The notes beneath the pieces are model-generated. The model did not search any database, was not told the DNA's origin, and saw only the letters and a list, made by a program, of their open reading frames with translations. Shown in pieces: positions 1-8,050 of a stretch of DNA of 64,000 bases (position 1 is its first letter; every line of letters begins with the position of its first letter). Both the position numbers and the translations under genes were made by a program. Source of the DNA: Agrobacterium vaccinii (GTDB lineage: Bacteria > Pseudomonadota > Alphaproteobacteria > Rhizobiales > Rhizobiaceae); contig NZ_CP054150.1 of NCBI RefSeq assembly GCF_021310995.1, positions 930,001-994,000 on the forward strand. The letters run 5' to 3'.

Positions 1-139
1 TGCTGGTCCATCTATCATAGCCTCTTTGGTTTGTCCTATGCCTCGGCAAACGAGGGCTCCGGCATTTTGCTCCATTGAAAATTGAAAAAGCGCGCTAAAG
101 CGGGAAGGCGGTGCTTGTTGGTCCAATCAAGTCAGGACG
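1..139. other. Left edge, no gene recognised
   Basis: A short plus-strand frame is open from the window edge to a stop near position 78, and a second frame stays open slightly further. Neither translation is recognisable. It may hold the end of a gene lying outside the window or only intergenic DNA. Confidence 0.3.
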
Positions 140-667
140 TTATGCGATGGCGTCACTCAGCGGCAGCACGAAGGGCACATTGCCGTCCGTATCCGCGCCG
201 CGCCCGATCGTCTTGATGGCGGCAACCAGCGCGCCACCCCGTCCCAGCAATTGATCGCCGATAGCGATGATGCGTGAATTGGGCGTGGAATAGGGCGAGA
301 CCGCGCGCAATCTGGTGGCCAGTGCTGCGTCATCCTGTTGTGGCTGCACGGCCAGAACAGCGATCAGCGCTGCTGCCGGTGAGCGGGAAACGCCCATCCA
401 GCAATGAACGAGAAGCGGCGCCGACTGATCCCAACTGCGCGCAAAATCGATCACTTGCTGAACATGGACTTCATCCGGCGCAATCAGCTTGTCGGTGCCC
501 TTGAAGGTGATGTCATTCATCTGCAAGGTCAGGTGCCGGTCTGCCGAGATGACGGCAGGACGATGAAAGGCCTGCTCCTTGGCAATCAGTGTGATCATCT
601 CTTTCGATTTATGGCGCACGGCCATTTCCGCGATGCGCGATAGCGGCGATACGACGATAGCGGTCAT
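140..667 (-). CDS. Dual-specificity/tyrosine phosphatase family protein
   Basis: A 175-residue cytoplasmic protein with the Cys-x5-Arg phosphatase loop HCWMGVSRS at residues 88-96 (nucleophile C89, R95). This is the signature of tyrosine and dual-specificity phosphatases; the substrate cannot be told from sequence. The general-acid Asp is not obvious by eye. Its ATG overlaps the stop of the upstream HD-hydrolase gene by 4 bases (ATGA), so the two are probably translationally coupled within a minus-strand operon that also includes ygfZ. Confidence 0.85.
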   Translation of the reverse strand: MTAIVVSPLSRIAEMAVRHKSKEMITLIAKEQAFHRPAVISADRHLTLQMNDITFKGTDKLIAPDEVHVQQVIDFARSWDQSAPLLVHCWMGVSRSPAAALIAVLAVQPQQDDAALATRLRAVSPYSTPNSRIIAIGDQLLGRGGALVAAIKTIGRGADTDGNVPFVLPLSDAIA

Positions 668-1275
668 GGTCCTGCCTTTCGCAACAGTTCGATGGCCTCG
701 AAACGTTGCATGAACCGGCTTTGCGCGGCAAGTGCCGGTGCCGGTTCGATATCGATCATGTCTTTGGTGATGCCGCGCGGCAGGCCGAAAAACTTGTTTG
801 CTTCCGCCATGGAGAAACCGGCAAGCTCGGTCGCTTCGAAATAGGCGGCGACGGTATCGGCTTTCTTGATCCGGTCTTTCAGATCGCGGCTGGCATGCGG
901 TGGCAGGCCGAAACGCAGGTGTATGGCAGCCTCCAGCCGCTTTTCCACGCTCTTGTAGCCGCCACCTACCACGGATTTGAACGGAGAAATCATATCGCCG
1001 ATGACATATTCCGGTGCATCGTGCAGCAGGGCAAACAGCATATCATTGGCCGTTGCAGCCGGGTTCATGCGGCAGAAAATGGTCTCGACGATCAGGCTGT
1101 GCTGAGCAACAGAAAATGCGTGATCGCCGCGTGTCTGGCCGTTCCAGCGTGCGACGCGCGCAAGCCCGTGGGCGATATCGACCAGTTCGACATCGAGCGG
1201 CGAGGGGTCCAGAAGGTCTAGCCGCCTGCCGGACAGCATGCGTTGCCACGCACGTGGCGTCTTAGGCGCGGCCAA
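664..1275 (-). CDS. HD-domain hydrolase (YfbR-type 5'-nucleotidase-like)
   Basis: The protein carries HD-superfamily metal ligands: a His in the early HAFSVAQHS segment, the paired His-Asp in LLHDAPE, and a later Asp in KKADTVAAY. This layout fits YfbR-like nucleotide phosphohydrolases. The longest frame begins at 1332, 55 bases inside ygfZ. I prefer the TTG at 1275, which lies just after the ygfZ stop and about 8 bases downstream of a CGGAGG ribosome site, giving 203 residues. The next in-frame ATG is a little downstream. The gene sits between ygfZ and the phosphatase in one operon. Confidence 0.8.
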   Translation of the reverse strand: MAAPKTPRAWQRMLSGRRLDLLDPSPLDVELVDIAHGLARVARWNGQTRGDHAFSVAQHSLIVETIFCRMNPAATANDMLFALLHDAPEYVIGDMISPFKSVVGGGYKSVEKRLEAAIHLRFGLPPHASRDLKDRIKKADTVAAYFEATELAGFSMAEANKFFGLPRGITKDMIDIEPAPALAAQSRFMQRFEAIELLRKAGP

Positions 1276-1277
1276 AC

Positions 1278-2126
1278 TCAGGCCTCCGCATTGGCCGCAG
1301 GGTCTGCGCTGGGAAAGCTGAGGCCGCTCCATGCAGGCAGGGCGACAGTCACGGCCACATCATCTGCCATGATATTGGTGCCGGACGCGATGGCGTCTGC
1401 GACGCGGTCGGTGCGGACGATGGCAAGCCCCTTGCTGCCACTGACAGTGCCAAGCGTGCCGATGGGCTTGCCGCCTGCCATAAGTTCGGTGCCGACAGCC
1501 GGGAGCGCCGTTTGCGCGCTGACGATGACGACACGCCTACGCGCAGTGCCGCGATGCTTCATGCGCGACACGACTTCCTGGCCCACAAAGCATCCTTTTT
1601 TGAAGGAAACACCGCCGTTCACATCCATCATTACATCGTGTGGAAAAGCATCCTGCAACGCGTAATCTGCGCCTGCGATGACGATACCGTTCTCGACGCG
1701 CAAAGCGTTGTAGGTCGCGGCATCACCGGAAGCGGATGCGCCGGGCGCGCGGACGAGATCAACACCAGCGGCTGCAAAAAGGCTGTCCTTGATGGCGCCT
1801 TCTGGAGCAGTCTCATTCCAGTAAACGCTGATACCCGGTGTCGTGTCCGCCTTGAGTTCGACCGGCGCGCGCAGCTTGTAGAGCGTCAGACGGCGCAGAA
1901 GGGCGTCCTGCTGGTCGGCGCCGGTTTCGAGCACATAGCCTTTGCTATCGCGCCAGATCAGGAACTCGAACATAATTTTGCCCTGCGGCGTCAGCAGCGC
2001 ACCTGTGCGAGCTTCGCCTTCGGGCAGGGAATCGAGATCTGACGTGATGAGGTTCTGCAAAAAGTCCGTGGCACCGGTGCCGGAAACACGGATGAGAGCG
2101 CGGTCTGGAAGAAAAGCGGAGGACAT
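1278..2126 (-). CDS. ygfZ: YgfZ/GcvT-like folate-binding protein
   Basis: A 282-residue member of the YgfZ family, tetrahydrofolate-binding proteins related to the glycine cleavage T protein that help maintain iron-sulfur enzymes. The diagnostic motif KGCFVGQE is present near residues 177-184, with C179 as the conserved cysteine. The frame is open back to 2222, but homology begins at MSSAFLPDRA (ATG at 2126). The upstream residues are basic and cover an inverted repeat, so they are probably non-coding. First gene of a three-gene operon. Confidence 0.88.
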   Translation of the reverse strand: MSSAFLPDRALIRVSGTGATDFLQNLITSDLDSLPEGEARTGALLTPQGKIMFEFLIWRDSKGYVLETGADQQDALLRRLTLYKLRAPVELKADTTPGISVYWNETAPEGAIKDSLFAAAGVDLVRAPGASASGDAATYNALRVENGIVIAGADYALQDAFPHDVMMDVNGGVSFKKGCFVGQEVVSRMKHRGTARRRVVIVSAQTALPAVGTELMAGGKPIGTLGTVSGSKGLAIVRTDRVADAIASGTNIMADDVAVTVALPAWSGLSFPSADPAANAEA

Positions 2127-2163
2127 GGGCGTTACCGTTCGGGTTTGTTCATCTCGAACAAAA

Positions 2164-2196
2164 ACATGTCGCGTGCCCCTGTTCACACGACATGTT
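2164..2196. promoter_or_regulatory. Imperfect inverted repeat upstream of ygfZ
   Basis: AACATGTCGCGTG and CACACGACATGTT face each other around a spacer of fewer than 10 bases. They lie 40-70 bases upstream of the chosen ygfZ start and could be an operator or a leader hairpin. No regulator is identified. Confidence 0.35.
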
Positions 2197-2233
2197 CTAG
2201 GGTTTTTGACGAGAAACGACAAGCGCTTCCGGT

Positions 2234-2983
2234 TCAGTCACCTGCGGTGAAGAACTTCCACTGACCATCTGGCGAGATGCCGATGCGGTAAAAGCTGTAA
2301 TTGCCGTATTCCTGCATGTCGGCCAGATCACCAGCGGTGATGATGCGCAGCAACTCCACTTTTTCCGGTGGTGTCAGGGTGGTCAGCGACTTACCGGCGA
2401 AATAGGGGAAGACATACATTTCATCCGGCGTGCCGGCGTCGATATGGGCGTAGCCGGTGGATAGCAGATCGATGATGATGGCGAGAACTTCCAGACCATC
2501 GGGGTCGCCGGAGAAGCTTTTCAGTGCTGCGATAGGGTCTTCACCATCGCCATCAACGCGGGCCTGGTTGGGGCCGGGATTGACCAGCGGACGCAGCTTT
2601 TCAATGTTGCCGGTCGCGGCGGCATCGATAATCATCTGGCGCAAACGGCGAACCGGCTCCGGTGCCTTGCTGATGTCGTGCTCGATCTGGGCGGAAATCT
2701 GCGGTGTGTCTTTGTCTGCGGGCGCAGCCTGCTGACCGGAAGAGCGGTTGACCAACGGGTCGGGCAGGGGAATGCCATCCGAATCGCCTTCGATAGCCTC
2801 CGGCTCCACCGGCTGCTGCTTGTCGGCGGGCTTTTCACCTTCTTCGGTGGCAGCGCCCGGTGCAGGCTTGAGTTCGGACAGCGCGAAGGCGCCGTTGGGA
2901 AAGCTGACTGCGGCAAGCGTCAGAGAAAGCGTCAAGGAAAGCGCGGCAGATGACCGCAAAAGCCCCTTGAGAGAGCAAGACAT
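2234..2983 (-). CDS. Conserved hypothetical secreted protein
   Basis: A 249-residue protein that I do not recognise. The start at 2983 (MSCSLKGLLRSS) gives a typical signal peptide with a hydrophobic core and an Ala-rich cleavage region near residue 35, so it is probably periplasmic. An acidic, Pro-rich low-complexity stretch follows (residues 40-85), then a folded C-terminal half ending in a segment that reads FYRIGISPDGQWKFF. The longer frame to 3214 overlaps the upstream 85-residue gene and looks spurious. It lies 13 bases downstream of that gene and is probably cotranscribed. Confidence 0.7.
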   Translation of the reverse strand: MSCSLKGLLRSSAALSLTLSLTLAAVSFPNGAFALSELKPAPGAATEEGEKPADKQQPVEPEAIEGDSDGIPLPDPLVNRSSGQQAAPADKDTPQISAQIEHDISKAPEPVRRLRQMIIDAAATGNIEKLRPLVNPGPNQARVDGDGEDPIAALKSFSGDPDGLEVLAIIIDLLSTGYAHIDAGTPDEMYVFPYFAGKSLTTLTPPEKVELLRIITAGDLADMQEYGNYSFYRIGISPDGQWKFFTAGD

Positions 2984-2996
2984 AGTGAACTCCGGC

Positions 2997-3254
2997 TTAT
3001 TGAATAATGCGATGCGGGGAAAACTCGCCTTCGAGCATCCGTTGGCGCAACGATTCGAGCATGGCTTCGGCGCCAGCTTCGCCATGCATGCGGATGGTTT
3101 CGCGCATGGCCAGAGCAATAGCGGCGTCTGCGATAATCTCCGGCTCGATGCCATCGGCCATACCATCGGCCCATGCTTCGTTCTGATGTTCCAGAGCGAC
3201 CTGCATCTTTTCATGCACGATCATATCGTGGATTTCGTTACGGCTTGTTTGCAT
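2997..3254 (-). CDS. Small conserved hypothetical protein
   Basis: An 85-residue soluble, acidic, largely helical protein (MQTSRNEIHDMIVHEKMQ...) with no motif I can name. A good ribosome site (GAGGATGAAAG) precedes the ATG, which supports translation. It has no signal peptide and no membrane segment. It lies directly upstream of the secreted hypothetical protein in the same direction, which suggests a two-gene unit. Confidence 0.65.
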   Translation of the reverse strand: MQTSRNEIHDMIVHEKMQVALEHQNEAWADGMADGIEPEIIADAAIALAMRETIRMHGEAGAEAMLESLRQRMLEGEFSPHRIIQ

Positions 3255-3358
3255 CTTTCATCCTCGACAGGCAGGCAACTCGTTACCACCCTGTTAACAA
3301 CTCTAACAGTCTTTTATCAAAACGGCACGGCCTGCGACCAAAAGAGGTTAATAAACCT

Positions 3359-3784
3359 CTAATTTCCAAACCTTGACGCGATTTCTTGCGCCAGTGTTGC
3401 CCCTTCGATACGGTATTTCTCTTCCGCTGCGATTGCAGCCGGTGTGCAGGCGGTGTGAACCGCCGCGAATGTGCGATAACCGCGGTTGAAGGCAGCCGTC
3501 ATGCGTTGCTTGCGCTGCGGTTCGCTGGCCGTGTCTGCCGCCAGAAGGTCGCCCATCGCCTTTCGCCACTCTTCCGAACCGGTGGCGGGGCACAGCGTGC
3601 GAAGATATTGCACCGCTCCCAGAATTTCAGACAGACGGGCCATCTGGTTATCATAGGGCGCGGGTTTGTTTTGCTGGGGTGGCGCGGATGGTGACGGCGC
3701 AGACGGCTGTGCGGCGGAAAGGGATGCGAAAGGCATCACCACACCCAGGCCAATCAACAGCGAAAGCGAAAGTCGTCGTTTCAT
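3359..3784 (-). CDS. TIGR02301 family protein
   Basis: About 141 residues, with an N-terminal signal peptide (MKRRLSLSLLIGLGVV...), a short Pro/Ser-rich linker, then the conserved region containing YLRTLC and YRTF. It resembles the TIGR02301 family of rhizobial periplasmic proteins of unknown function. ATG codons at 3784 and 3796 both keep the signal peptide; I chose 3784. The frame back to 3937 runs into the neighbouring Nudix gene and was not used. Confidence 0.72.
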   Translation of the reverse strand: MKRRLSLSLLIGLGVVMPFASLSAAQPSAPSPSAPPQQNKPAPYDNQMARLSEILGAVQYLRTLCPATGSEEWRKAMGDLLAADTASEPQRKQRMTAAFNRGYRTFAAVHTACTPAAIAAEEKYRIEGATLAQEIASRFGN

Positions 3785-3846
3785 CAATTTACGCATTACC
3801 CGACAGGTTGTTTCAACAACGTGCTTGCAGATAGCCGCGATTCTGC

Positions 3847-4266
3847 TCAGCATTGCAACTGGCCCAGCACACGTTGTGCGCATTCCAGTACGCTTTCCGG
3901 CACGGGAAGGGCGCGGATTTCCTCCAGCGTGTACCAACCGGCATCCGCCGCATCATCTGCTGCCATCACAAGTGCGTCCTCATCGGCCTCGACGGTAAAG
4001 ACCGACAGAAAGAAGTGGCTGGTCAGCTGCCCTGCATTGTCATGGGACGGAAGATCATAGGTAGCGAAGAGGCGTGGATTCCGCGCGATGACACCCGTTT
4101 CTTCCGCCAGCTCCCGCAGAGCCGTTTCTTCCGGCGTCTCACCCTCATCGCCCCGGCCGCCCGGAAAGGCGAACATGTCCTGCGAAGGTGGGTTGATGCG
4201 CCGCACAAGAAGCAGACGATCCCCACGGCGCAGGATTGCGGAAGAGGCAGGTTGTGGTTGGGGCAT
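3847..4266 (-). CDS. Nudix hydrolase
   Basis: A 139-residue protein with a complete Nudix box (G-x5-E-x7-REL-x2-EE-x-G) at about residues 37-59, read as GGRGDEGETPEE then RELAEETGV. Such enzymes cleave nucleoside diphosphates linked to another moiety using Mg2+. The substrate is not predictable here; short single-domain members include MutT-like and ADP-ribose-type enzymes. The ATG at 4266 has an AAAGGA site 6 bases upstream, better than the ATG at 4290. Confidence 0.87.
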   Translation of the reverse strand: MPQPQPASSAILRRGDRLLLVRRINPPSQDMFAFPGGRGDEGETPEETALRELAEETGVIARNPRLFATYDLPSHDNAGQLTSHFFLSVFTVEADEDALVMAADDAADAGWYTLEEIRALPVPESVLECAQRVLGQLQC

Positions 4267-4339
4267 GGAACATCCTTTGCGATGAAACATCCCATTATGC
4301 GCTCAACCTTGCAGGAAACGTGGCGGGAGCACAAAGCGT

Positions 4340-4651
4340 TTAGAAAAGCGCTTTCAAGTCGCGTCGGCCATCTATCACCCTGACGATAAGCACGTGTTTG
4401 ACAACGTCATATAAGGTGTCCGGCGTTGCTTCGTAGAGAATGACATAGGGCGCTTTAACGAGCATTCGCACCGAGGGGAAGATATCGGGCCGTTTTTCAC
4501 CCGCAAGCGGGTGTCTCGTCAGCAAATCCACTTTTTCTCGGAAATCTTTAAAATACCGCTCTGCGCTTTGTGGATTTACTTTGGAAAGATCGATGTAGAT
4601 TTTCTTGACGTCTGCCCGTGCCATAGGCGTCCAGAGAATCCTGACTTTCAT
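4340..4651 (-). CDS. parE: ParE/RelE-family toxin
   Basis: A 103-residue toxin of the ParE/RelE fold: MKVRILWTPMARADVKKIY, a helical DLLTRHPLAG region, the strand YVILYEATPDTLYDVV, and an Arg-rich C terminus (VRVIDGRRD). ParE members poison gyrase, whereas RelE members cleave mRNA; sequence alone does not decide, though the ParD-type partner favours ParE. Its ATG overlaps the antitoxin stop by 4 bases, the usual toxin-antitoxin arrangement. Confidence 0.88.
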   Translation of the reverse strand: MKVRILWTPMARADVKKIYIDLSKVNPQSAERYFKDFREKVDLLTRHPLAGEKRPDIFPSVRMLVKAPYVILYEATPDTLYDVVKHVLIVRVIDGRRDLKALF

Positions 4652-4920
4652 TTTTTTAAAGCAGCAAGTTCGGCGCGCGCTTCATTCAGTGCTGCCTCGA
4701 GATCGACTTCAGTGGCGTTGCCGCTGGCCTTGCCGTCCGTCCACATCTTGCGCAGTCTGGCGATATCGCCACGCCGCTCAGACCATTTGGCGGCCCAGTC
4801 TCGCATTGCCTCGCGGATGACTTCGCTGCCACTGGCGTAAGCGCCGCTCTCCACCGCATCACGGAGAACTTCTGCATGTTGTGGTGTCATCGATACACTG
4901 ATTTTCTGCACGTTTGCCAT
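4648..4920 (-). CDS. parD: ParD-family antitoxin
   Basis: A 90-residue antitoxin with an N-terminal ribbon-helix-helix region (KISVSMTPQHAEVLRDAVESG then SEVIREAMRDW) and a charged C-terminal tail that would wrap the toxin. The start at 4920 (MANVQK) matches the family length; frames to 4932 and 5031 are open but would extend across the operator region. Expected to repress its own operon through the palindrome at 4941-4959. Confidence 0.88.
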   Translation of the reverse strand: MANVQKISVSMTPQHAEVLRDAVESGAYASGSEVIREAMRDWAAKWSERRGDIARLRKMWTDGKASGNATEVDLEAALNEARAELAALKK

Positions 4921-4940
4921 GGGACGCTCCATCTGAAACC

Positions 4941-4959
4941 GGTAGTAATTTTTACTACC
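4941..4959. promoter_or_regulatory. Perfect palindrome, probable ParD operator
   Basis: GGTAGTAATTTTTACTACC is a perfect inverted repeat (8-base arms, 3-base centre) about 20 bases upstream of the parD start. Ribbon-helix-helix antitoxins bind such sites to autoregulate. It lies between parD and the divergent ynfA, so it could affect both genes. Confidence 0.65.
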
Positions 4960-5056
4960 AACTTGAGGTTTCCGCAATGCGAATACGACAGGATATTCTA
5001 TGTACTTTTGGGTTGAAGTTAGGATACCCATCAGAATCGGAGCCGGGAATCGTTTT

Positions 5057-5380
5057 ATGAAACTCTACCTCATCTATGCCGCTGCCGCTCTGGCGGAAAT
5101 TGCCGGTTGCTTCGCATTCTGGGCGTGGCTGCGGATGGGAAAGAGTGTGGGCTGGCTGTTGCCCGGCATGATCTCGCTGGCAGCCTTTGCATGGTTGCTG
5201 ACGCTGGTGCCGACGGAAGCGGCGGGCAGGGCGTATGCCGCGTATGGCGGGATTTACATCGTCGCGTCGCTGATCTGGCTCTGGAGCGTGGAGGGGCACA
5301 CGCCTGATCGCTGGGATATAGCTGGCGGTGTCGTTTGTCTGGCGGGTGCTTCGCTCATCCTGTTTGGTCCAAGAGCGTAA
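5057..5380 (+). CDS. YnfA/UPF0060 family membrane protein
   Basis: A 107-residue integral membrane protein with four predicted transmembrane helices ([20 protein letters not shown], then segments near residues 30-50, 60-80 and 88-105). It has the UPF0060 signatures [24 protein letters not shown] and DRWD. The family is small-multidrug-resistance-like, and transport function is only proposed. Start at ATG 5057. It is 11 bases upstream of the YedK gene and probably cotranscribed. Confidence 0.9.
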   Translation: MKLYLIYAAAALAEIAGCFAFWAWLRMGKSVGWLLPGMISLAAFAWLLTLVPTEAAGRAYAAYGGIYIVASLIWLWSVEGHTPDRWDIAGGVVCLAGASLILFGPRA

Positions 5381-5391
5381 GGGAGGCGGCG

Positions 5392-6153
5392 ATGTGCGGG
5401 CGCTTCGTTTTGAATGCAACGCCGGAAGAGGTTGCGGAGTATCTCGACCTGATTGGTCTGGAGGATTTTCCGGCCCGTTTCAACATCGCGCCAACCCAGC
5501 CCATTCTGGTCATCCTCGAAGGGGCGCGGCCAGAACCGGGCAGCAATTTGCCGAACCGGCAGGCCATGCTGGCGCGGTGGGGTTTCCTGCCCGGCTGGGT
5601 GAAGGACCCCAAGGAATTTCCGTTGTTGATCAATGCCCGCTCTGAAACCGCCATTGGCAAGGCGTCGTTTCGCGCGGCCATGCGCCACCGCCGCGTTCTC
5701 ATTCCAGCCACCGGCTTTTACGAGTGGCGCAGGCCTGCGAAGGAAGAAGGCGGCAAGGCGCAGGCCTATTACATCAAGCCGAAACACGGCGGTATCGTCG
5801 CTTTCGCAGGCCTGATGGAAACATGGTCGTCGGCAGATGGATCGGAAGTCGATACGGGCGCAATTCTGACGACCGCCGCCAACCACTCGATATCCCGTGT
5901 CCACGACCGGATGCCGGTGGTGATTGCGCCGGAGGATTTCAGCCGCTGGCTGGACTGCAAGACGCAGGAGCCGCGCGACGTTTCCGACTTGATGACAGCA
6001 GCGAGCGAAGATTTCTTCGATCTTGTGCCGGTCTCGGACAAGGTCAACAAGGTCGCAAACACCGGACCTGATCTCATAGAGGCCATCACCGAAAGCCAAC
6101 CGCTTGCGCGAGCCGCTTCTAAAAATTCAGACGAGCAACTCTCGCTGTTCTAA
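5392..6153 (+). CDS. SOS response-associated peptidase (YedK/HMCES family)
   Basis: A 253-residue protein beginning MCGRF, whose Cys2 becomes the N-terminal nucleophile after Met removal. Family members form a stable thiazolidine crosslink with abasic sites in single-stranded DNA. Conserved parts seen are INARSET, GFYEWRR (Glu) and the VHDRMPV His motif. The start is fixed by the need for Cys2 and by the GGGAGGCGGCG ribosome site upstream. The frame open to 5335 overlaps ynfA and is not used. Confidence 0.92.
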   Translation: MCGRFVLNATPEEVAEYLDLIGLEDFPARFNIAPTQPILVILEGARPEPGSNLPNRQAMLARWGFLPGWVKDPKEFPLLINARSETAIGKASFRAAMRHRRVLIPATGFYEWRRPAKEEGGKAQAYYIKPKHGGIVAFAGLMETWSSADGSEVDTGAILTTAANHSISRVHDRMPVVIAPEDFSRWLDCKTQEPRDVSDLMTAASEDFFDLVPVSDKVNKVANTGPDLIEAITESQPLARAASKNSDEQLSLF

Positions 6154-6190
6154 GGTCCAGCAAGAGACGATGTTTTCTTTGACGAGGAAG

Positions 6191-7489
6191 TTAGCGGCGT
6201 CCGCCTTCCGCGCGCGCCTGGGTGATGACGGGATCGGGATAAACGCGGTTTCGGCCATTCTCCTTTGCCATGTAAAGCAATCGGTCCGCAGCGGTTAGCT
6301 GGTTGCCGATGGGCTCGTTGCTTTCGATTTCCACGACACCGATGGAGATCGTCAGCGCCACGTCGCAGATGCTGAAGTACATCCCGTTTTTTTCCACCGC
6401 TTCGCGCATGGCTTCACAGAAGTCATAGGCCTGCTCGCCACTCAATCCTTTCAGCAGCAGGCCGAACTCCTCGCCACCGAGCCGGGCGACGAGGTGACCA
6501 TGTGGAACGCATAGGTCTGACAACAGCCGGGCCAGCTTGGTCAATGCCCTGTCGCCAGCCTCGTGACCCAACGTGTCGTTGATCTTCTTGAAATAGTCGA
6601 TGTCGAGGATGGCGACCGCACCGCCCGTTGACTGATCGCCCTGGGCTTTCATCGTTTCGAGAAAGGCGTTTGCCTGATCAAAAAACGAACGACGGTTGGA
6701 AAGGCCGGTAAGGTCGTCGCGATCTGCAAGTTGGCGCAGCCGCATCAGTTGCTTGAGCGTTTCGATGTTGTTGTCGATCCGGCATTGCAATTCTTCCGGC
6801 ACGAAAGGGCGATAGATGAAATCCGAGGCGCCTGCTTTCAGAAACTGCGCAGACAGCATGCGATCCGTGGAAGCCGAAACGCCGACAATTCGCAGGTCCT
6901 GCGATGTGCGGCTAAGGCGGATGCGGCGGGTCAACTCGTGACCATCCATATCGGGCATCAGGTAATCGGTAATCACAAGCTGGATGGAAGGCTCGCTTGC
7001 CAGAATTTCCAACGCCTGCGCGCCGGAATGGGCTTCGCGAACGGTGAAATTCTGCCGCGCCAGAATTTCGACGAGGCTGGAGCGGGCGGCGCGCGCATCA
7101 TCTACGACCAGAATGGAGAACTGCCGGTTGGTCAGAATTCGCTCGACGGTCTTGACCACCGTTTCCACGGTGCGATGGGTGTCCTTGACGATGTAGTCGA
7201 TGATCTTCCGTTCCGCGTAGTGCAGTCGTGCCGTGTCATCGACAGTTCCGGTAAAGACGATCGTGGGCACATTGCGCTTCTCCAGCGCGGTCAGGATTTC
7301 GCCATTGGGTGCATCGGGAAGGTTGAGACCAGTCAACGCCAACGTAAACCGGTGTCGCTCGATCAGAATCTGTGCGTCTTTGAGAGTATCGCAGTGAAAA
7401 ACATTCGCCGTCGTGTCGGCACTCAGTCGGGTTTTCAACAACATGGAAAGCGCGATAGAATCTTCGACGATTAGAATCTTGTCCTGCAT
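6191..7489 (-). CDS. PleD-like response regulator with GGDEF domain (first receiver lacks phospho-Asp)
   Basis: A 432-residue protein arranged REC (about 3-118), REC (about 125-245), GGDEF (about 265-425), as in PleD diguanylate cyclases. The cyclase signature is GGEEF at 338-342 and no RxxD inhibitory site precedes it. The second receiver keeps D175 (VITDYLMPD), but its usual Lys is R227. In the first receiver the acceptor position is Gly54 (LALTGLNLPDA, codon GGT), while the acidic pocket E9/D10, T80 and K102 remain. I infer that only the second receiver is phosphorylated. ATG at 7489. Confidence 0.9.
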   Translation of the reverse strand: MQDKILIVEDSIALSMLLKTRLSADTTANVFHCDTLKDAQILIERHRFTLALTGLNLPDAPNGEILTALEKRNVPTIVFTGTVDDTARLHYAERKIIDYIVKDTHRTVETVVKTVERILTNRQFSILVVDDARAARSSLVEILARQNFTVREAHSGAQALEILASEPSIQLVITDYLMPDMDGHELTRRIRLSRTSQDLRIVGVSASTDRMLSAQFLKAGASDFIYRPFVPEELQCRIDNNIETLKQLMRLRQLADRDDLTGLSNRRSFFDQANAFLETMKAQGDQSTGGAVAILDIDYFKKINDTLGHEAGDRALTKLARLLSDLCVPHGHLVARLGGEEFGLLLKGLSGEQAYDFCEAMREAVEKNGMYFSICDVALTISIGVVEIESNEPIGNQLTAADRLLYMAKENGRNRVYPDPVITQARAEGGRR

Positions 7490-7676
7490 GGCAATATCTC
7501 GATCTGAAAATACGATGATCTGAAAATGAATTTCGGTCGAAAGGCACTGCATCTGCCCGGAGATACCCGAAGAAGCTGCAATTACGCATGAAAAGATTGC
7601 AAAACATAAAATTCCAAGCCGCTTTCACGGTTTGGTTGTCGAATGACGAGTGACGCTGTGCGAGCGGCATCCACCT

Positions 7677-7708
7677 CAAAACAAAAACGGCGCCCGGTGG
7701 CGCCATTT
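7677..7708 (-). terminator. Rho-independent terminator (minus strand)
   Basis: GGCGCC-cggt-GGCGCC stem-loop at 7689-7704, followed on the minus strand by a T-rich run (complement of 7677-7688). It lies about 40 bases past the stop of the 41-residue gene at 7746-7871 and so supports that gene as a transcribed unit. Confidence 0.75.
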
Positions 7709-7745
7709 GTCTGTCGTCAAAAAACTGTAGCGGCTAAAGTTGTGC

Positions 7746-7871
7746 TCACACCGTCTTCGGCTTGCGGGCCACCATCATGGCGGCGGCTGCGACGGCTCTC
7801 AGACCAAGCGGCTGATAATGGCTGTTGAGATCAGGTTTTGCCGGGGCTTCGGCTTTTTTCGTTTCGGTCAT
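7746..7871 (-). CDS. 41-residue conserved-looking small protein
   Basis: Encodes a 41-residue protein: a Lys/Glu/Pro-rich N terminus, then NSHYQPLGLRAVAAAAMMVARK, a short amphipathic or membrane-associating helix. A ribosome site (GGAGAGTGGA) precedes the ATG and a strong terminator follows the stop. I recall similar HYQPxGxRAVAAA microproteins in rhizobia, but that is memory and not a search. The function is unknown. The frame extends to 7985 but the upstream part lacks such features. Confidence 0.6.
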   Translation of the reverse strand: MTETKKAEAPAKPDLNSHYQPLGLRAVAAAAMMVARKPKTV

Positions 7872-8050
7872 TCCACTCTCCAGAGGTCCTGTGCAAGCCT
7901 TCGATTCGCGGGCTTGCCTGATGACGTCTGTCGTGGGGAATCGTGACGAATTCGAGGCAATTTTAATCAATTGAAAATTGCACACTGCGACATTTCGTGT
8001 TCGGCCTGCGCCTCAAACCCGCCGCAATAAAGCTGGTGGTTGCCGTAGCG

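Noticed and set aside
2181..2197. LexA-like GTTC...GTTC site near ygfZ
   Set aside because: The two GTTC half-sites are 9 bases apart, whereas the alphaproteobacterial SOS box needs 7.
5254..6099. 281-codon minus-strand frame opposite the YedK gene
   Set aside because: Shadow of a gene with intact MCGRF and active-site motifs.
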